The position numbers were made by a program, and so were the translations under genes. From contig NZ_WRPO01000017.1 in NCBI RefSeq assembly GCF_009746585.1, forward strand, positions 19,962 to 83,961: 64,000 nucleotides of DNA. The letters run 5' to 3'. The notes beneath the pieces are model-generated. The model made no database searches, was not told the DNA's origin, and saw only the letters and a program-made list of their open reading frames with translations. Source of the stretch: Novosphingobium aquimarinum (GTDB taxonomy: Bacteria > Pseudomonadota > Alphaproteobacteria > Sphingomonadales > Sphingomonadaceae). This document shows positions 17,603 through 25,766 of this stretch, in pieces; within the stretch, counting starts at the first letter, position 1; each line of letters starts with the position of its first letter.

Positions 17603-17748
17603 CACTCGAAATCCAAACAGAGATGGGTTGGAACCTGGCCCAACCACAGGAGCGCGGCCTTGCCGGTGCTGGCCGTGCTTGACAAGATCGACCCTGCAAC
17701 CGCACTTCGCCGCGAGGACCTGAACTAACCCGGAACAAAGGCGATATC

Positions 17749-18909
17749 GTGGCCGAGCTAAGCATTGATCCCATCAGCAGCAAGGCCGATCGGGCCGCTT
17801 TCGTCGACGTCGCCTATCGACTCAATGCCGACGATCCCAACTGGGTCGGCAATTTGCGAATGGAAGAGATTGCCAAGTTCACGCCCGGCAAGAACCCCTA
17901 TTTCGATCATGCGCGCTGCCAGTTGTTCCTGGCCCGGCGGGGCCAGGAGATCGTCGGGCGCATCGCGGCGCATATCGACGAGCTGGCCCTCGGCCAGCCT
18001 CCCGAGCAAGGCATGGGCCCCGGCACGGGCATGTGGGGCGCGATCGAGGCCGTCGACGCGGATGTCGCGGCCGCGCTGATCGCCACGGCCGAGGATTGGC
18101 TGCGCGCGCACGACATGCACCGTGCGATGGCGCCGATGAACCTCTCGGTCTGGGAAGAGCCCGGACTGCAGGTGGTGGGGTTCGATCATGCGCCGATGTA
18201 CATGATGGCCCACCACAACGCGGCTTATCGGCCCTGGATCGAAGGTGCCGGCTACGAGCGAGTGAAGACGCTCCACACTTACGAGATCGATGTGCGGATT
18301 CCCTACCCGCCGCTGATCCAGCGCATCATCGCCTCGGGCGAGAAGAATGCGAAGATTCGCGTGCGCGAAGTGGTGCTGAAGAATTTCGCCGCCGAGGCGG
18401 CGATCATCTGCGACATCCTCAACGATGCCTGGTCGGACAACTGGGGCTTCGTGCCCTTCACCGACGACGAGATCGAACATATCGGCAAGGCGCTCAAGCC
18501 GATCGTCCATCCCGAGTTGATCCGCATCGCCGAATACGAAGGCGAGCCGGTCGCTTTCATGATGACTCTGCCCGACATGAACGGCGTTCTGAGCAAGGTC
18601 ACGGGTCGCACCGGCAAGCCTTCGCCGCTGGGCTGGCTGCGGCTGCTCAAATGGCTGAAGCGTCCACGGCCCGCGGACATGCGGGTCCCGCTGATGGGGG
18701 TGAAGAAGCGCCTGCAATCTTCGCGCCTCGCCAGCCAGCTCGCCTTCATGATGATCGAATACATCCGCCGTTCGTCGATCGAGAAGTTCGCTGCCGAAAG
18801 GGCCGAAATCGGCTGGATCCTGGAGGACAACCAGGGGATGGTGGCGATTGCCGAAGCGATCAACAGCAAGATCAACCGCGAATACGCGATCTACGCGAAG
18901 CCTCTCTAG
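17749..18909 (+). CDS. GNAT-like conserved protein
   Basis: A 386-residue soluble protein that begins with GTG 17749. It has no signal peptide or membrane helix. The order of elements suggests a degenerate N-acetyltransferase fold, with NPYFDHARCQLFLARRGQEIVGRIAAHID (about 45-75) resembling the beta-strand 4 region that binds acyl-CoA. The second half (YEGEPVAFMMTLPDMN, about 265-280) repeats a similar strand. Similar proteins in sphingomonads are annotated only as N-acetyltransferase or hypothetical. Function unknown. It is single and flanked by a divergent desaturase and a convergent yqgE. Confidence 0.6.
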   Translation: MAELSIDPISSKADRAAFVDVAYRLNADDPNWVGNLRMEEIAKFTPGKNPYFDHARCQLFLARRGQEIVGRIAAHIDELALGQPPEQGMGPGTGMWGAIEAVDADVAAALIATAEDWLRAHDMHRAMAPMNLSVWEEPGLQVVGFDHAPMYMMAHHNAAYRPWIEGAGYERVKTLHTYEIDVRIPYPPLIQRIIASGEKNAKIRVREVVLKNFAAEAAIICDILNDAWSDNWGFVPFTDDEIEHIGKALKPIVHPELIRIAEYEGEPVAFMMTLPDMNGVLSKVTGRTGKPSPLGWLRLLKWLKRPRPADMRVPLMGVKKRLQSSRLASQLAFMMIEYIRRSSIEKFAAERAEIGWILEDNQGMVAIAEAINSKINREYAIYAKPL

Positions 18910-18918
18910 GCCCGCCGG

Positions 18919-19479
18919 TCAGGCGTGGCCGGTCTCGCTTGCGAGGAGTGAGGGATCGATGCCCTCGGCGCGCCAGGTCGAGGCCCAGCGACCGTCGGCG
19001 GGCGTGCCGAACACGACCTCCTCGTGGCCGTTCGCGGCGAACCAGCCGTGAGCCTTGAGTTCGTTCTCGAGCTGGCCGGGTCCCCACCCGGCGTAGCCGA
19101 GCGCGATCAGCCACCGGCTGGGGCCGTCGCCCGCCGCGATCGCCTTGAGGATCTCCATCGAGGCCGACAGCGTGCAGAAGGGCGAGAAGGCGATCGAATC
19201 GCTGCCGCTCCAGTCCGGCGAGTGCAGCACGAAACCGCGCCCCGGTTCGACCGGCCCGCCGTGATGAACCTCGACATCGGGCGCATTGCGTGGCGCGATC
19301 CCCACTTCCTTGAGCAGGCCGCGAAAGCGGATACCGTCGCGAATGTGGCCGATCCCGATCCCGAGTGCGCCGTTGTCGTCGTGTACGCACATCAGGTTCA
19401 CCGAGCGATCGAACCGCGGATCGAACATTCCCGGCATGGCGAGCAGCAGCCTGCCGGTCAGAAACTTGCTATTGGACAT
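18919..19479 (-). CDS. YqgE/AlgH family protein
   Basis: A 186-residue protein of the UPF0301 (YqgE/AlgH) family, which has no settled biochemical function. The N-terminus LTGRLLLAMPGMFDPRFDRSVNLMCVHDDNGALGI is the family's most conserved block. The later segments VHHGGPVEPGRGFVLHS and ALGYAGWGPGQLENEL are also diagnostic. The length is normal. The start ATG is at 19479. It converges with the GNAT-like gene. Confidence 0.9.
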   Translation of the reverse strand: MSNSKFLTGRLLLAMPGMFDPRFDRSVNLMCVHDDNGALGIGIGHIRDGIRFRGLLKEVGIAPRNAPDVEVHHGGPVEPGRGFVLHSPDWSGSDSIAFSPFCTLSASMEILKAIAAGDGPSRWLIALGYAGWGPGQLENELKAHGWFAANGHEEVVFGTPADGRWASTWRAEGIDPSLLASETGHA

Positions 19480-19648
19480 CGCCCCACTCTACGCCAATCC
19501 GCGCCGGGCGAAAACCACAGCCGGAAAAATCGGCCTGGCCGGCGGCTGGCGAGAACATCCGATTGCCCGCTCGAGCGCAGGAATCGGGCCATCGCCAAAG
19601 AAAGCTCGGCACTAGCTTGCGCGGCCATTGCCAATTAAGACCGCGCGC

Positions 19649-20218
19649 GTGCCGAGCCTGACCGTCAACCAGAAGCCCGTGTCGATTGCCCTCGATCCCG
19701 CGACGCCCCTGCTGTGGGGCTTGCGCGATGCGATGAACCTCACCGGCACCAAGTATGGCTGCGGCGTGGGCGATTGCGGCGCGTGCATGGTGATGGTCGA
19801 TTCCGAACCCTTGCGGTCGTGCCTGATTACCCTGGGCGAATGCGAAGGGCGCGAGATCGTCACCATCGAAGGGCTTTCGCGTGATCGCTCGCACCCGGTG
19901 CAGCAGGCCTTGGTGGCCGAGCAGGCGATCCAGTGCGGCTTTTGTACGCCCGGCATCGTGATGGCCGCCGCCGCGCTGATCGAGCGCAACGCCGCGCCGT
20001 CCGAGGCCGAGATCAAGGCGGCAATTCCCAATTTGTGTCGCTGCGGCGTTTATCCCCGACTGGTTCGCGCGGTCCAGCGCGCCGGGCGAGTGGCGCGCCG
20101 CGAGGAAACGCTGAGCGCGGCGCCGGCTCCGGGCATCGATCCGGCCGATGCCGCAAGCGCCCTGCCGGCGCTGCGCCCCGGCCCACCGCACCTTGAAAAC
20201 GATGGAGAGCAACCATGA
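19649..20218 (+). CDS. 2Fe-2S subunit of a molybdenum hydroxylase (IorA-like)
   Basis: About 189 residues, carrying two [2Fe-2S] clusters that pass electrons from a molybdopterin subunit. The N-terminal plant-type ferredoxin half has YGCGVGDCGACMV (ligands C-x4-C-x2-C, the fourth Cys about 20 residues later in RSCLI). The C-terminal half has IQCGFCTPG and LCRCGVY. This matches small subunits of isoquinoline 1-oxidoreductase and aldehyde-dehydrogenase-type enzymes. The start is uncertain: GTG 19649 (VPSLTVNQKP) fits the family, while TTG 19628 is possible. The C-terminus is extended by a Pro/Ala-rich tail. Its stop overlaps the next start (ATGA). The likely large subunit lies 25 kb away at 45066-47333. 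Confidence 0.85.
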   Translation: MPSLTVNQKPVSIALDPATPLLWGLRDAMNLTGTKYGCGVGDCGACMVMVDSEPLRSCLITLGECEGREIVTIEGLSRDRSHPVQQALVAEQAIQCGFCTPGIVMAAAALIERNAAPSEAEIKAAIPNLCRCGVYPRLVRAVQRAGRVARREETLSAAPAPGIDPADAASALPALRPGPPHLENDGEQP

Positions 20219-20559
20219 AAGCGACAATCTGGCACAACCCGAAATGCGGCACTTCGCGCAAGACCCTGGCGATTCTCGAGGAAACGCCCGGGCTGGACGT
20301 CGAAGTGATCGAGTATCTCAAGACGCCGCCGACGGCGCAGAAGCTTGCCCAGCTTTATGCCGATGCCGGCCTGACCCCGCAGCAAGGCTTGCGGCTCAAG
20401 GGGACCGATGCGGCGGAACGCGGACTGCCGGATGCCGACGACGCGACCGTGCTGGCCGCGATGGCCGCAGAGCCGATCCTGATCGAGCGGCCGCTGGTCG
20501 AGACCGAAAAAGGCGCACGGCTCTGCCGTCCGCAAGACAAGGTCCATGAAATTCTGTGA
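20215..20559 (+). CDS. ArsC-family arsenate reductase (glutaredoxin type)
   Basis: A 114-residue thioredoxin-fold protein. The active-site Cys11 lies in HNPKCGTSRKTL, the ArsC signature, and a second conserved block RPLVETEKGARLCRP carries the Arg used to bind arsenate. Members reduce arsenate to arsenite with glutathione/glutaredoxin, but relatives such as YffB and Spx show that not all are true arsenate reductases. No arsB, arsH or arsR lies nearby, so a role in arsenic resistance is not certain. The ATG overlaps the upstream 2Fe-2S gene by four bases, implying translational coupling. Confidence 0.8.
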   Translation: MKATIWHNPKCGTSRKTLAILEETPGLDVEVIEYLKTPPTAQKLAQLYADAGLTPQQGLRLKGTDAAERGLPDADDATVLAAMAAEPILIERPLVETEKGARLCRPQDKVHEIL

Positions 20560-20684
20560 GTTCTCAGCGGTGAATACCACATCGGGACGAGAGCGAACTG
20601 GCCGACAGCTTGCAAAGATTGCCCCGATCTGCCACCGCACAGACCCCTAACCGACGAATAAGCGACACGAGAGCCTCCGCCAGC

Positions 20685-21320
20685 ATGTCCAGCAACGAGC
20701 TTGCCCGTGAGGCACTGCCGACGAAGATCAAGAAGAAGGTGAAGCGGGCACTCGGCCCCTGGGGCGTATTCCTGGAAGGGTTCGTCCGCCACCCGGTCAT
20801 GGTCGGTTCGATCATTCCCTCGTCGCGTTTCACCATCCAGCGCATGCTCGGACCAGTGAAATGGGACGAATGCCGGCTTTTCGTCGAATACGGGCCCGGG
20901 ATCGGAACCTTCTGCCAGCCCGTGCTCGATCGCTTGGGCCGGGATGGCCGCCTGATCGTGATCGACACCAATCCGCTCTATATCGACTACTTGCGCAATT
21001 CGATCACCGACAGCCGCTTCACCGCGGTGCTCGGCTCGGCAGCTGACGTCGAAGAGATCGTGCGTGCGCACGGGCACGATCATGCCGACTACGTCCTTTC
21101 GGGCCTGCCGTTCTCGACGCTTCCGGCCGGCGTCGGCCCGGCGATCGCCGAGGCGACGCATCGCGTAATTCGCCCTGGCGGCGCGTTCCTCGTCTACCAG
21201 TTCTCGACTCGCGCACGGGCGTTCATGGCGCGCCATTTCCGCCGGATCGACAGCGACTTCGTGTTCCTCAACGTGCTGCCGGCCTTCCTCTTCTGGGGCT
21301 GGAAGTCCGACACCGACTAG
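20685..21320 (+). CDS. SAM-dependent methyltransferase, phospholipid N-methyltransferase type
   Basis: A 211-residue protein with a class I SAM-binding fold: VEYGPGIGTFCQPVLDRL (motif I, about 66-83), LIVIDTNPLYIDYL (motif II), and DYVLSGLPFSTLP (motif IV). This pattern and the amphipathic N-terminus (LGPWGVFLEGFVRHPVMVGSIIPSS) match PmtA-like enzymes that methylate phosphatidylethanolamine on the inner membrane toward phosphatidylcholine. Some rRNA adenine dimethylases look similar, so the substrate is an inference. I chose ATG 20685 (MSSNELAR) rather than the upstream in-frame start at 20610, which gives an unrelated leader. Confidence 0.75.
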   Translation: MSSNELAREALPTKIKKKVKRALGPWGVFLEGFVRHPVMVGSIIPSSRFTIQRMLGPVKWDECRLFVEYGPGIGTFCQPVLDRLGRDGRLIVIDTNPLYIDYLRNSITDSRFTAVLGSAADVEEIVRAHGHDHADYVLSGLPFSTLPAGVGPAIAEATHRVIRPGGAFLVYQFSTRARAFMARHFRRIDSDFVFLNVLPAFLFWGWKSDTD

Positions 21321-21326
21321 GCGGCG

Positions 21327-22118
21327 TCAGGCGCTCTCTGCGGAGAGTTGCCGATGGACCGCGACGACGATCGCGACGAAGTAGAGCGCCAGCAAGGCGT
21401 TGACCGTGGACGAGACGATGGCGGTCACCACGCGTGCCGTCTCGGCCGAACCGAGCAGGTTGACGGGTATGCCGACGATCAGCCCCAGCACGATCGCGAT
21501 CACCATGAACGCGATGAACACCAGCAGATAGAAAACGAAGAGGCGCAGGCCATGGCCCCGCGTGACCGCGAAGGCCCGGCGCAGCGCTTCGATCGGGTTC
21601 CGCAGCCGGTCGGCGACGATCACGGGGGCCGTAACCGAAGAGCGGACAACCACGACTGCGACGAGCGCAAACACCACCGCAAGCCCGAGGCTGGCGAGTG
21701 CCGGCACGCTGGCAAGCGAGAAGATCGCGAGGATCAGTCCGCCCACGATCCCGACGAACAGGCCCAGGATGAGCTGGGCGAGCAAATACGTCACGATCGA
21801 GCGCGCACCGGTCTTCATCGCTTCGCCCACTGTCGGTCGCGAACGGTCGGTCAACAGCTCGACGAGGGACAGCGTGCCGAGTGCCTGCAGCACCAGGATC
21901 GGGATCAGGACGGGAATCAGCGAGAGATAGTAGTTGCTCGCCAGTTCCATGATCGCCTGCTCACTCATCCCGGCATTGGGTTCCGGCTGGGGGAAGAACA
22001 ATTGAAGCACCAGCGAGGGCAGCAGGAAACATACGCCCGCGATGGCCAGCAGCACATCGCGATTGCTTTTCACCGCAGCAGACGCCTGCTTCCAGGCGAG
22101 CATGCTGTCGAATTTCAT
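21327..22118 (-). CDS. Polytopic membrane protein, glycerophosphodiesterase-membrane-domain-like
   Basis: A 263-residue integral membrane protein with about six hydrophobic helices (near 22-42, 65-88, 110-150, 155-175, 195-222, 232-258) and few charged residues. The arrangement, with an amphipathic stretch AERLR-like before the last helices ([23 protein letters not shown]), resembles the YciC/glycerophosphodiester phosphodiesterase membrane-domain group. Function is unknown. The start is ATG 22118. It is divergent from lipB and converges with the methyltransferase gene. Confidence 0.65.
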   Translation of the reverse strand: MKFDSMLAWKQASAAVKSNRDVLLAIAGVCFLLPSLVLQLFFPQPEPNAGMSEQAIMELASNYYLSLIPVLIPILVLQALGTLSLVELLTDRSRPTVGEAMKTGARSIVTYLLAQLILGLFVGIVGGLILAIFSLASVPALASLGLAVVFALVAVVVVRSSVTAPVIVADRLRNPIEALRRAFAVTRGHGLRLFVFYLLVFIAFMVIAIVLGLIVGIPVNLLGSAETARVVTAIVSSTVNALLALYFVAIVVAVHRQLSAESA

Positions 22119-22180
22119 GGGGGCACTCCGTCACATCTGGCCCCTTGATAACCGCAGCGAATGCCGCCACGCAACGCGCC

Positions 22181-22852
22181 ATGCAGTTTCCTGCCGATAT
22201 AGAGCTGAAAGTCGCGAGCGAGCCCGTGCCGTATCGCGATGCGCTGGACGAAATGACTACACGCAATGCCGCGATCGCGGCGGGCGAAGCGCGCGAACTG
22301 ATCTGGCTGCTCGAGCATCCGCCCGTCTACACCGCCGGAACCAGCGCAGCGATCTCCGAACTGCTCGACCCGCGCTTCGAGGTCGTCGAGGCCGGGCGCG
22401 GCGGGCGCTATACCTACCACGGGCCCGGCCAGCGCATCGGCTATGTCCTGCTCGACTTGCGCAAGCGGGCGCGCGATGCGCGCGGCTTCGTCCATGCGCT
22501 GGAAGGCTGGGTGATCGAGACGCTGCGCGGCTTTGGCGTCGACAGCTTCCGGGCCGAGGGCCGCATCGGCATCTGGACGCAGGATGTCGACGGACGCGAA
22601 GCCAAGATCGGCGCGATCGGCGTGCGCATCCGCAAGTGGGTGACGATGCACGGTTTTTCCGTGAATATCGCGCCCGATCTCTCGCATTTTACCGGCATCG
22701 TGCCTTGCGGGATCGAGGAGTTCGGCGTTACCAGCCTGCAGCGGCTGGGCCTCTCGGTGGATATGACGCAATGGGACGAGGCTCTGATCGGCAATGCCCC
22801 GGCATTTCTCGCCGCGCTCGAGCAGCCCTGTCGGACGGAGGTAGCGAAGTGA
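22181..22852 (+). CDS. lipB: Octanoyl (lipoyl) transferase LipB
   Basis: A 223-residue enzyme that moves octanoate from acyl carrier protein to lipoyl domains of 2-oxoacid dehydrogenases and the glycine cleavage H protein, the first step of lipoate synthesis. The active-site Cys sits in [15 protein letters not shown], and the catalytic Lys in [22 protein letters not shown] and [21 protein letters not shown] are the conserved substrate-pocket blocks. I chose ATG 22181 (MQFPADIEL); a TTG at 22145 would add 12 residues. Its stop overlaps the next gene's GTG (GTGA), so the two are coupled. lipA is not in the window. Confidence 0.95.
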   Translation: MQFPADIELKVASEPVPYRDALDEMTTRNAAIAAGEARELIWLLEHPPVYTAGTSAAISELLDPRFEVVEAGRGGRYTYHGPGQRIGYVLLDLRKRARDARGFVHALEGWVIETLRGFGVDSFRAEGRIGIWTQDVDGREAKIGAIGVRIRKWVTMHGFSVNIAPDLSHFTGIVPCGIEEFGVTSLQRLGLSVDMTQWDEALIGNAPAFLAALEQPCRTEVAK

Positions 22853-23169
22853 CAACCAGGACGATCGTGACGGCCATCGGCCTGGGAACGGCGCTGTTGC
22901 TGTCGGCCTGCGACGGATCCAAGAAAGCCGACGATGGCGCCGCCGATGCCGGTGGCCGCATACTCGACCGCTCCGTCACCGACGACATGCTCCCTTACGA
23001 CACCGTCCGCTCTCGGCCTCCGTCCGCGATGATGACGGACGAACCGGAAAGTGGCGGCGCGTCGGGCAACGGTGCGAGAGCCACTGGTTCGGCAGCCACC
23101 GATGAGGCGGACGATGCGACGCCGGCCGACGACTCTGCCGGGGACGAAGCGGCCGCCAACGACGAATGA
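22849..23169 (+). CDS. Small lipoprotein
   Basis: A 106-residue product starting at GTG 22849, overlapping the lipB stop by four bases. The N-terminus has a hydrophobic stretch ending in the lipobox LLSAC (Cys about 20), so it should be exported and lipidated. The mature part is acidic and Ala/Asp/Gly-rich, apparently largely disordered, with a short conserved-looking [17 protein letters not shown] segment. No family is recognised. The coupling to lipB suggests co-expression only. Confidence 0.7.
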   Translation: MTTRTIVTAIGLGTALLLSACDGSKKADDGAADAGGRILDRSVTDDMLPYDTVRSRPPSAMMTDEPESGGASGNGARATGSAATDEADDATPADDSAGDEAAANDE

Positions 23170-23201
23170 TCGACGGGGCCAGCTGAGCGACGCGAAGCGC
23201 C

Positions 23202-23771
23202 TCAGGGCCGCGCGGGCGGATCTTCGACGAGATCGCCGGGCCGGTCGATATCGAAGCGGATGCACGGATCCGCGCAGTCCTCGGTCACCACGTCGTCACG
23301 CCCGCGCAGCAGGCGGCCCGCCCCTTCATCGCCCGCGAGCCTCATGACATCGGCGAAGGCGCGCTGGGATAGGAGTACCGGGTGACCGGGCTTGCCGTCA
23401 TGGCGCGGGACGGCGGCATAGGCTTGGCCGATCCGCTCCGCGAGCCGGGCCGCAAGATCGTGCGGAACCAGGGGGACGTCGCCGAGAAACACGAATGCGC
23501 CATCGCATTCGCGGACGGCGGCAATGCCGGTGCGCAGCGACGTCGAAAGCGAGGTGCTGGCAAGGCGTAGCACCTCGATCTCGGGCGCATCCGGCCAGAC
23601 GCCGATGTCCAGCGCGGGATGGGCAACGATGACGATGCGGCCGACCGGCGCGGTGCGCGCGGCGCGGATCGCGTGATGCACCAGCGGCTCGCCGCGAAAG
23701 GGCGCCGAAAGCTTGTCGCTGCCGAAGCGCGTCGCCGAACCGGCGGCGAGCACCAGCGCCGCCAGTGTCAC
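23202..23771 (-). CDS. Molybdenum cofactor cytidylyltransferase (MocA-type)
   Basis: A 189-residue nucleotidyltransferase. LAAGSATRFGSDKLSAPFRGEPLV (about 6-30) is the MobA/MocA-type nucleotide loop, with FGSDKL in place of the MobA GxDK, and VFLGDVPLVPHDLA holds the metal-binding Asp. MocA makes the cytosine dinucleotide cofactor used by xanthine dehydrogenase-family hydroxylases. The assignment of CTP over GTP comes from similarity to MocA and its partner gene: the GTG start overlaps the xdhC stop (GTGA at 23771-23768), so both are co-translated. Confidence 0.85.
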   Translation of the reverse strand: MTLAALVLAAGSATRFGSDKLSAPFRGEPLVHHAIRAARTAPVGRIVIVAHPALDIGVWPDAPEIEVLRLASTSLSTSLRTGIAAVRECDGAFVFLGDVPLVPHDLAARLAERIGQAYAAVPRHDGKPGHPVLLSQRAFADVMRLAGDEGAGRLLRGRDDVVTEDCADPCIRFDIDRPGDLVEDPPARP

Positions 23772-24757
23772 GCGCGTTCGTGCGCGGGATTCAGCGCCTG
23801 CATGACTTCGGCGAGGATGCCGGTCGCGACTTCCCACGGCGCCTTGCCCAGTCCGGTGATCCCAGGCGAGAGACTGAGGCGCTCAAGTTCCTCCGCCGTC
23901 GCTCCGGCCGCTTCGAGCGCGGCAAGCCGCTCCGGTGCGCGCGAGCGGGCGCCGATCATGCCGACATATCCGGCCTTGCCGCGCAGCGCGGCCAGAATGC
24001 CGCCCAGATCGTGATGATCCTCATGCGTCGCGCCGATGTAGGCCGTCCAGCGATCGATCCCGAGTTCGGCAACCGCATCCGCAGGCTCCGCGCGCAGATA
24101 CTGGGAGACCGCGAAGGGCGGCGCGTTTTCCGGGCCGGAAGGGCGCACGAGGATCGTCTCGAATTGCGCGGCTTCGCCCAGTTTCGCCAGGGCCAGCGCA
24201 CCCGGATCGCCCCCGGTGACGATCAACCGGCGCGGCGGATCGTAGCGTCGCGCGATCCGGAACGGCTCTGCCTCGAACGCGAGCAGAGGCCCTTTTGCCT
24301 GCGAGACGGTCTGCGCGACGCCGTCGCTCGTCCAGATGCAGGTCTGCCGTTGGCGCGCGCGTTCGAGCAGGCCGCGCGCCGCTTCGCTTCCCGGCGCGAT
24401 GCGCTCGACCAGCAAGTGCAACGCACCGCCGCAGCGCAAGCGAATGTCGATCCAGGGGCTGCCCATGCCGTAATGCAGCCGCTGCGGCTCACCGGTGCGC
24501 AGCACCTCGCGGGCATGGCTGGCGACGTCGCCCTCGATGCAGTCGCCGGAAAAATAGCCGGTGGCGCAAGTCCCGTCGAACAGCATCTGCGCGCCGGGCC
24601 CGCGCGGCGCGCTGCCTTCGACGCGATAGAGCGTCGCGAGCGCGACCGCGCGGCCCTCGCCCAGCGCCTCGGCCAGAGCAGGCCGCACGTCCTCGATCCA
24701 GCCGAACGTCGGCCAGTCCGCATCCGCCAGTCCGAGATCCTGCGTTTCGACGTCCAT
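23768..24757 (-). CDS. XdhC/CoxI family Mo-hydroxylase maturation factor
   Basis: A 329-residue protein that binds the cytosine (or guanine) dinucleotide cofactor and promotes its sulfuration and insertion into xanthine dehydrogenase-family enzymes. The N-terminal XdhC_CoxI domain contains VEGSAPRGPGAQMLF and GYFSGDCIEGDV. A C-terminal Rossmann domain begins at RRLIVTGGDPGALALAKLGE, and GYVGMIGARSRAPERLAALEAAG is its conserved end. I chose ATG 24757 (MDVETQD), with AGGA a short distance upstream; the frame runs on to 24790. It is coupled to mocA and serves the enzyme subunits at 19.6 kb and 45-47 kb. Confidence 0.88.
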   Translation of the reverse strand: MDVETQDLGLADADWPTFGWIEDVRPALAEALGEGRAVALATLYRVEGSAPRGPGAQMLFDGTCATGYFSGDCIEGDVASHAREVLRTGEPQRLHYGMGSPWIDIRLRCGGALHLLVERIAPGSEAARGLLERARQRQTCIWTSDGVAQTVSQAKGPLLAFEAEPFRIARRYDPPRRLIVTGGDPGALALAKLGEAAQFETILVRPSGPENAPPFAVSQYLRAEPADAVAELGIDRWTAYIGATHEDHHDLGGILAALRGKAGYVGMIGARSRAPERLAALEAAGATAEELERLSLSPGITGLGKAPWEVATGILAEVMQALNPAHERA

Positions 24758-25090
24758 GCGCTGTCCTGTGTGGGGCGTGCGGCGCACCATGCGCCCTCAC
24801 GCGCGAGATAGGGGCGGCAAAGGAGCTGCGCTAGCCTTCGGGTGGTGAGCGTTAGGGTTGTGGAGTGGGCTCGAAGGGCAGGCGCGCGTCGCTCTTCGTG
24901 CCGCCGAGGATACCCGTGCGACCTCCCCATCCCCCGTCATGCTGAACTCGTTTCAGCATCCATCGGGCCTTCCCGCTCAGGTCCGGATGCGGGGCGACAT
25001 GGATGCTGAAACAAGTTCAGCATGACGAAGGAGAGAAAGAAGGCCAGCTCACCAGAGTGATTCAACCTGGCACGCCTCGAACCGGCGACT
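24758..25090. other. Intergenic region with one double-hairpin repeat
   Basis: 333 bp between divergently oriented transcription units. The middle holds repeat copy 1 (24936-25026). The remainder has no recognisable gene. Confidence 0.6.
24936..25026. repeat. Dispersed palindromic repeat, copy 1
   Basis: Two imperfect 28-base arms, GTCATGCTGAACTCGTTTCAGCATCCAT (split: 24936-24963) and its near reverse complement at 24999-25026, with a spacer of 35 bases. Each arm also folds on itself (ATGCTGAA with TTCAGCAT). The same structure occurs at 35883-35972 and 59067-59157. It resembles the REP-type intergenic palindromes common in sphingomonads. Confidence 0.85.
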
Positions 25091-25714
25091 TCAACCTTCG
25101 CCGATGCGATCCGCGAACAGCAGGCGGCCACCGGAAAGGTGCCACAAGGCCTCGTTGAAATCGGGCTGGCTCATCGCGAAGCAGCCTTCGCTGCGGCCGA
25201 TCTTGCCCCATTTCTCGATCATGGCATCATCGACGTACCACGCCGGGTGCATGACGATCAGCCGGTCGAGCGCCGTCGAATTGTCGGCATCGAGGCCGAC
25301 CAGACGGATCGAAGTGCCGTACTTGCCGGTGTACCACTCGCACGTGAGATACGCGCCGCGCGAGGTCGCCTCGGACCCCGGTTCCTTGGAGAAGCTTTGC
25401 AGCCAGCCGCTGTGTTCGGGATCGGAGCCGCGACCATGGGCGGTCAGGAACGACCGGATGGTGCCCTTCTCGAGATCGGCGAAGTGCAGGCGCGGTTTCC
25501 AAGAGGGCAGGCCGTAATCGGCAATGCCGACCAGATCGTTGCGCCACAGACGGCTCGCGACTCGCTCCTGCTGGGCCTTGGCGACATCGAGGACGCGCCG
25601 CTCGTACGGAGAAAGGGGCGAAGCCACGGCGAATGCGCGAGACGGCAAGGCTGCGGTAAGGCCCGCAGCCATTGCTCCGCCCAGAATCTCGCGTCGGTTC
25701 AAACCTTTCGACAT
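25091..25714 (-). CDS. Exported L,D-transpeptidase-family (YkuD_2) protein
   Basis: A 207-residue protein. LNRREILGGAMAAGLTAALPSRAFA (about 5-29) looks like a twin-arginine (Tat) signal ending at an Ala-x-Ala site. The catalytic domain has the conserved tail of murein L,D-transpeptidases: KIGRSEGCFAM with the nucleophilic Cys (about 185), and the preceding His in VMHPAWY. L,D-transpeptidases form 3-3 peptidoglycan crosslinks or attach proteins to murein. In the YkuD_2 subgroup the activity is often inferred rather than shown. The start is ATG 25714. It is on the same strand as phaZ, 52 bp away. Confidence 0.75.
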   Translation of the reverse strand: MSKGLNRREILGGAMAAGLTAALPSRAFAVASPLSPYERRVLDVAKAQQERVASRLWRNDLVGIADYGLPSWKPRLHFADLEKGTIRSFLTAHGRGSDPEHSGWLQSFSKEPGSEATSRGAYLTCEWYTGKYGTSIRLVGLDADNSTALDRLIVMHPAWYVDDAMIEKWGKIGRSEGCFAMSQPDFNEALWHLSGGRLLFADRIGEG

Positions 25715-25766
25715 CGCGTCCAAGATAGCAACTCGCCGGGCGGTTCGCCAGTACCGCCGTCGCGCC

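Noticed and set aside
23765..24811. A plus-strand frame opposite xdhC
   Set aside because: It encodes Arg-rich sequence without motifs, while the opposite strand has clear XdhC blocks and is coupled to mocA.
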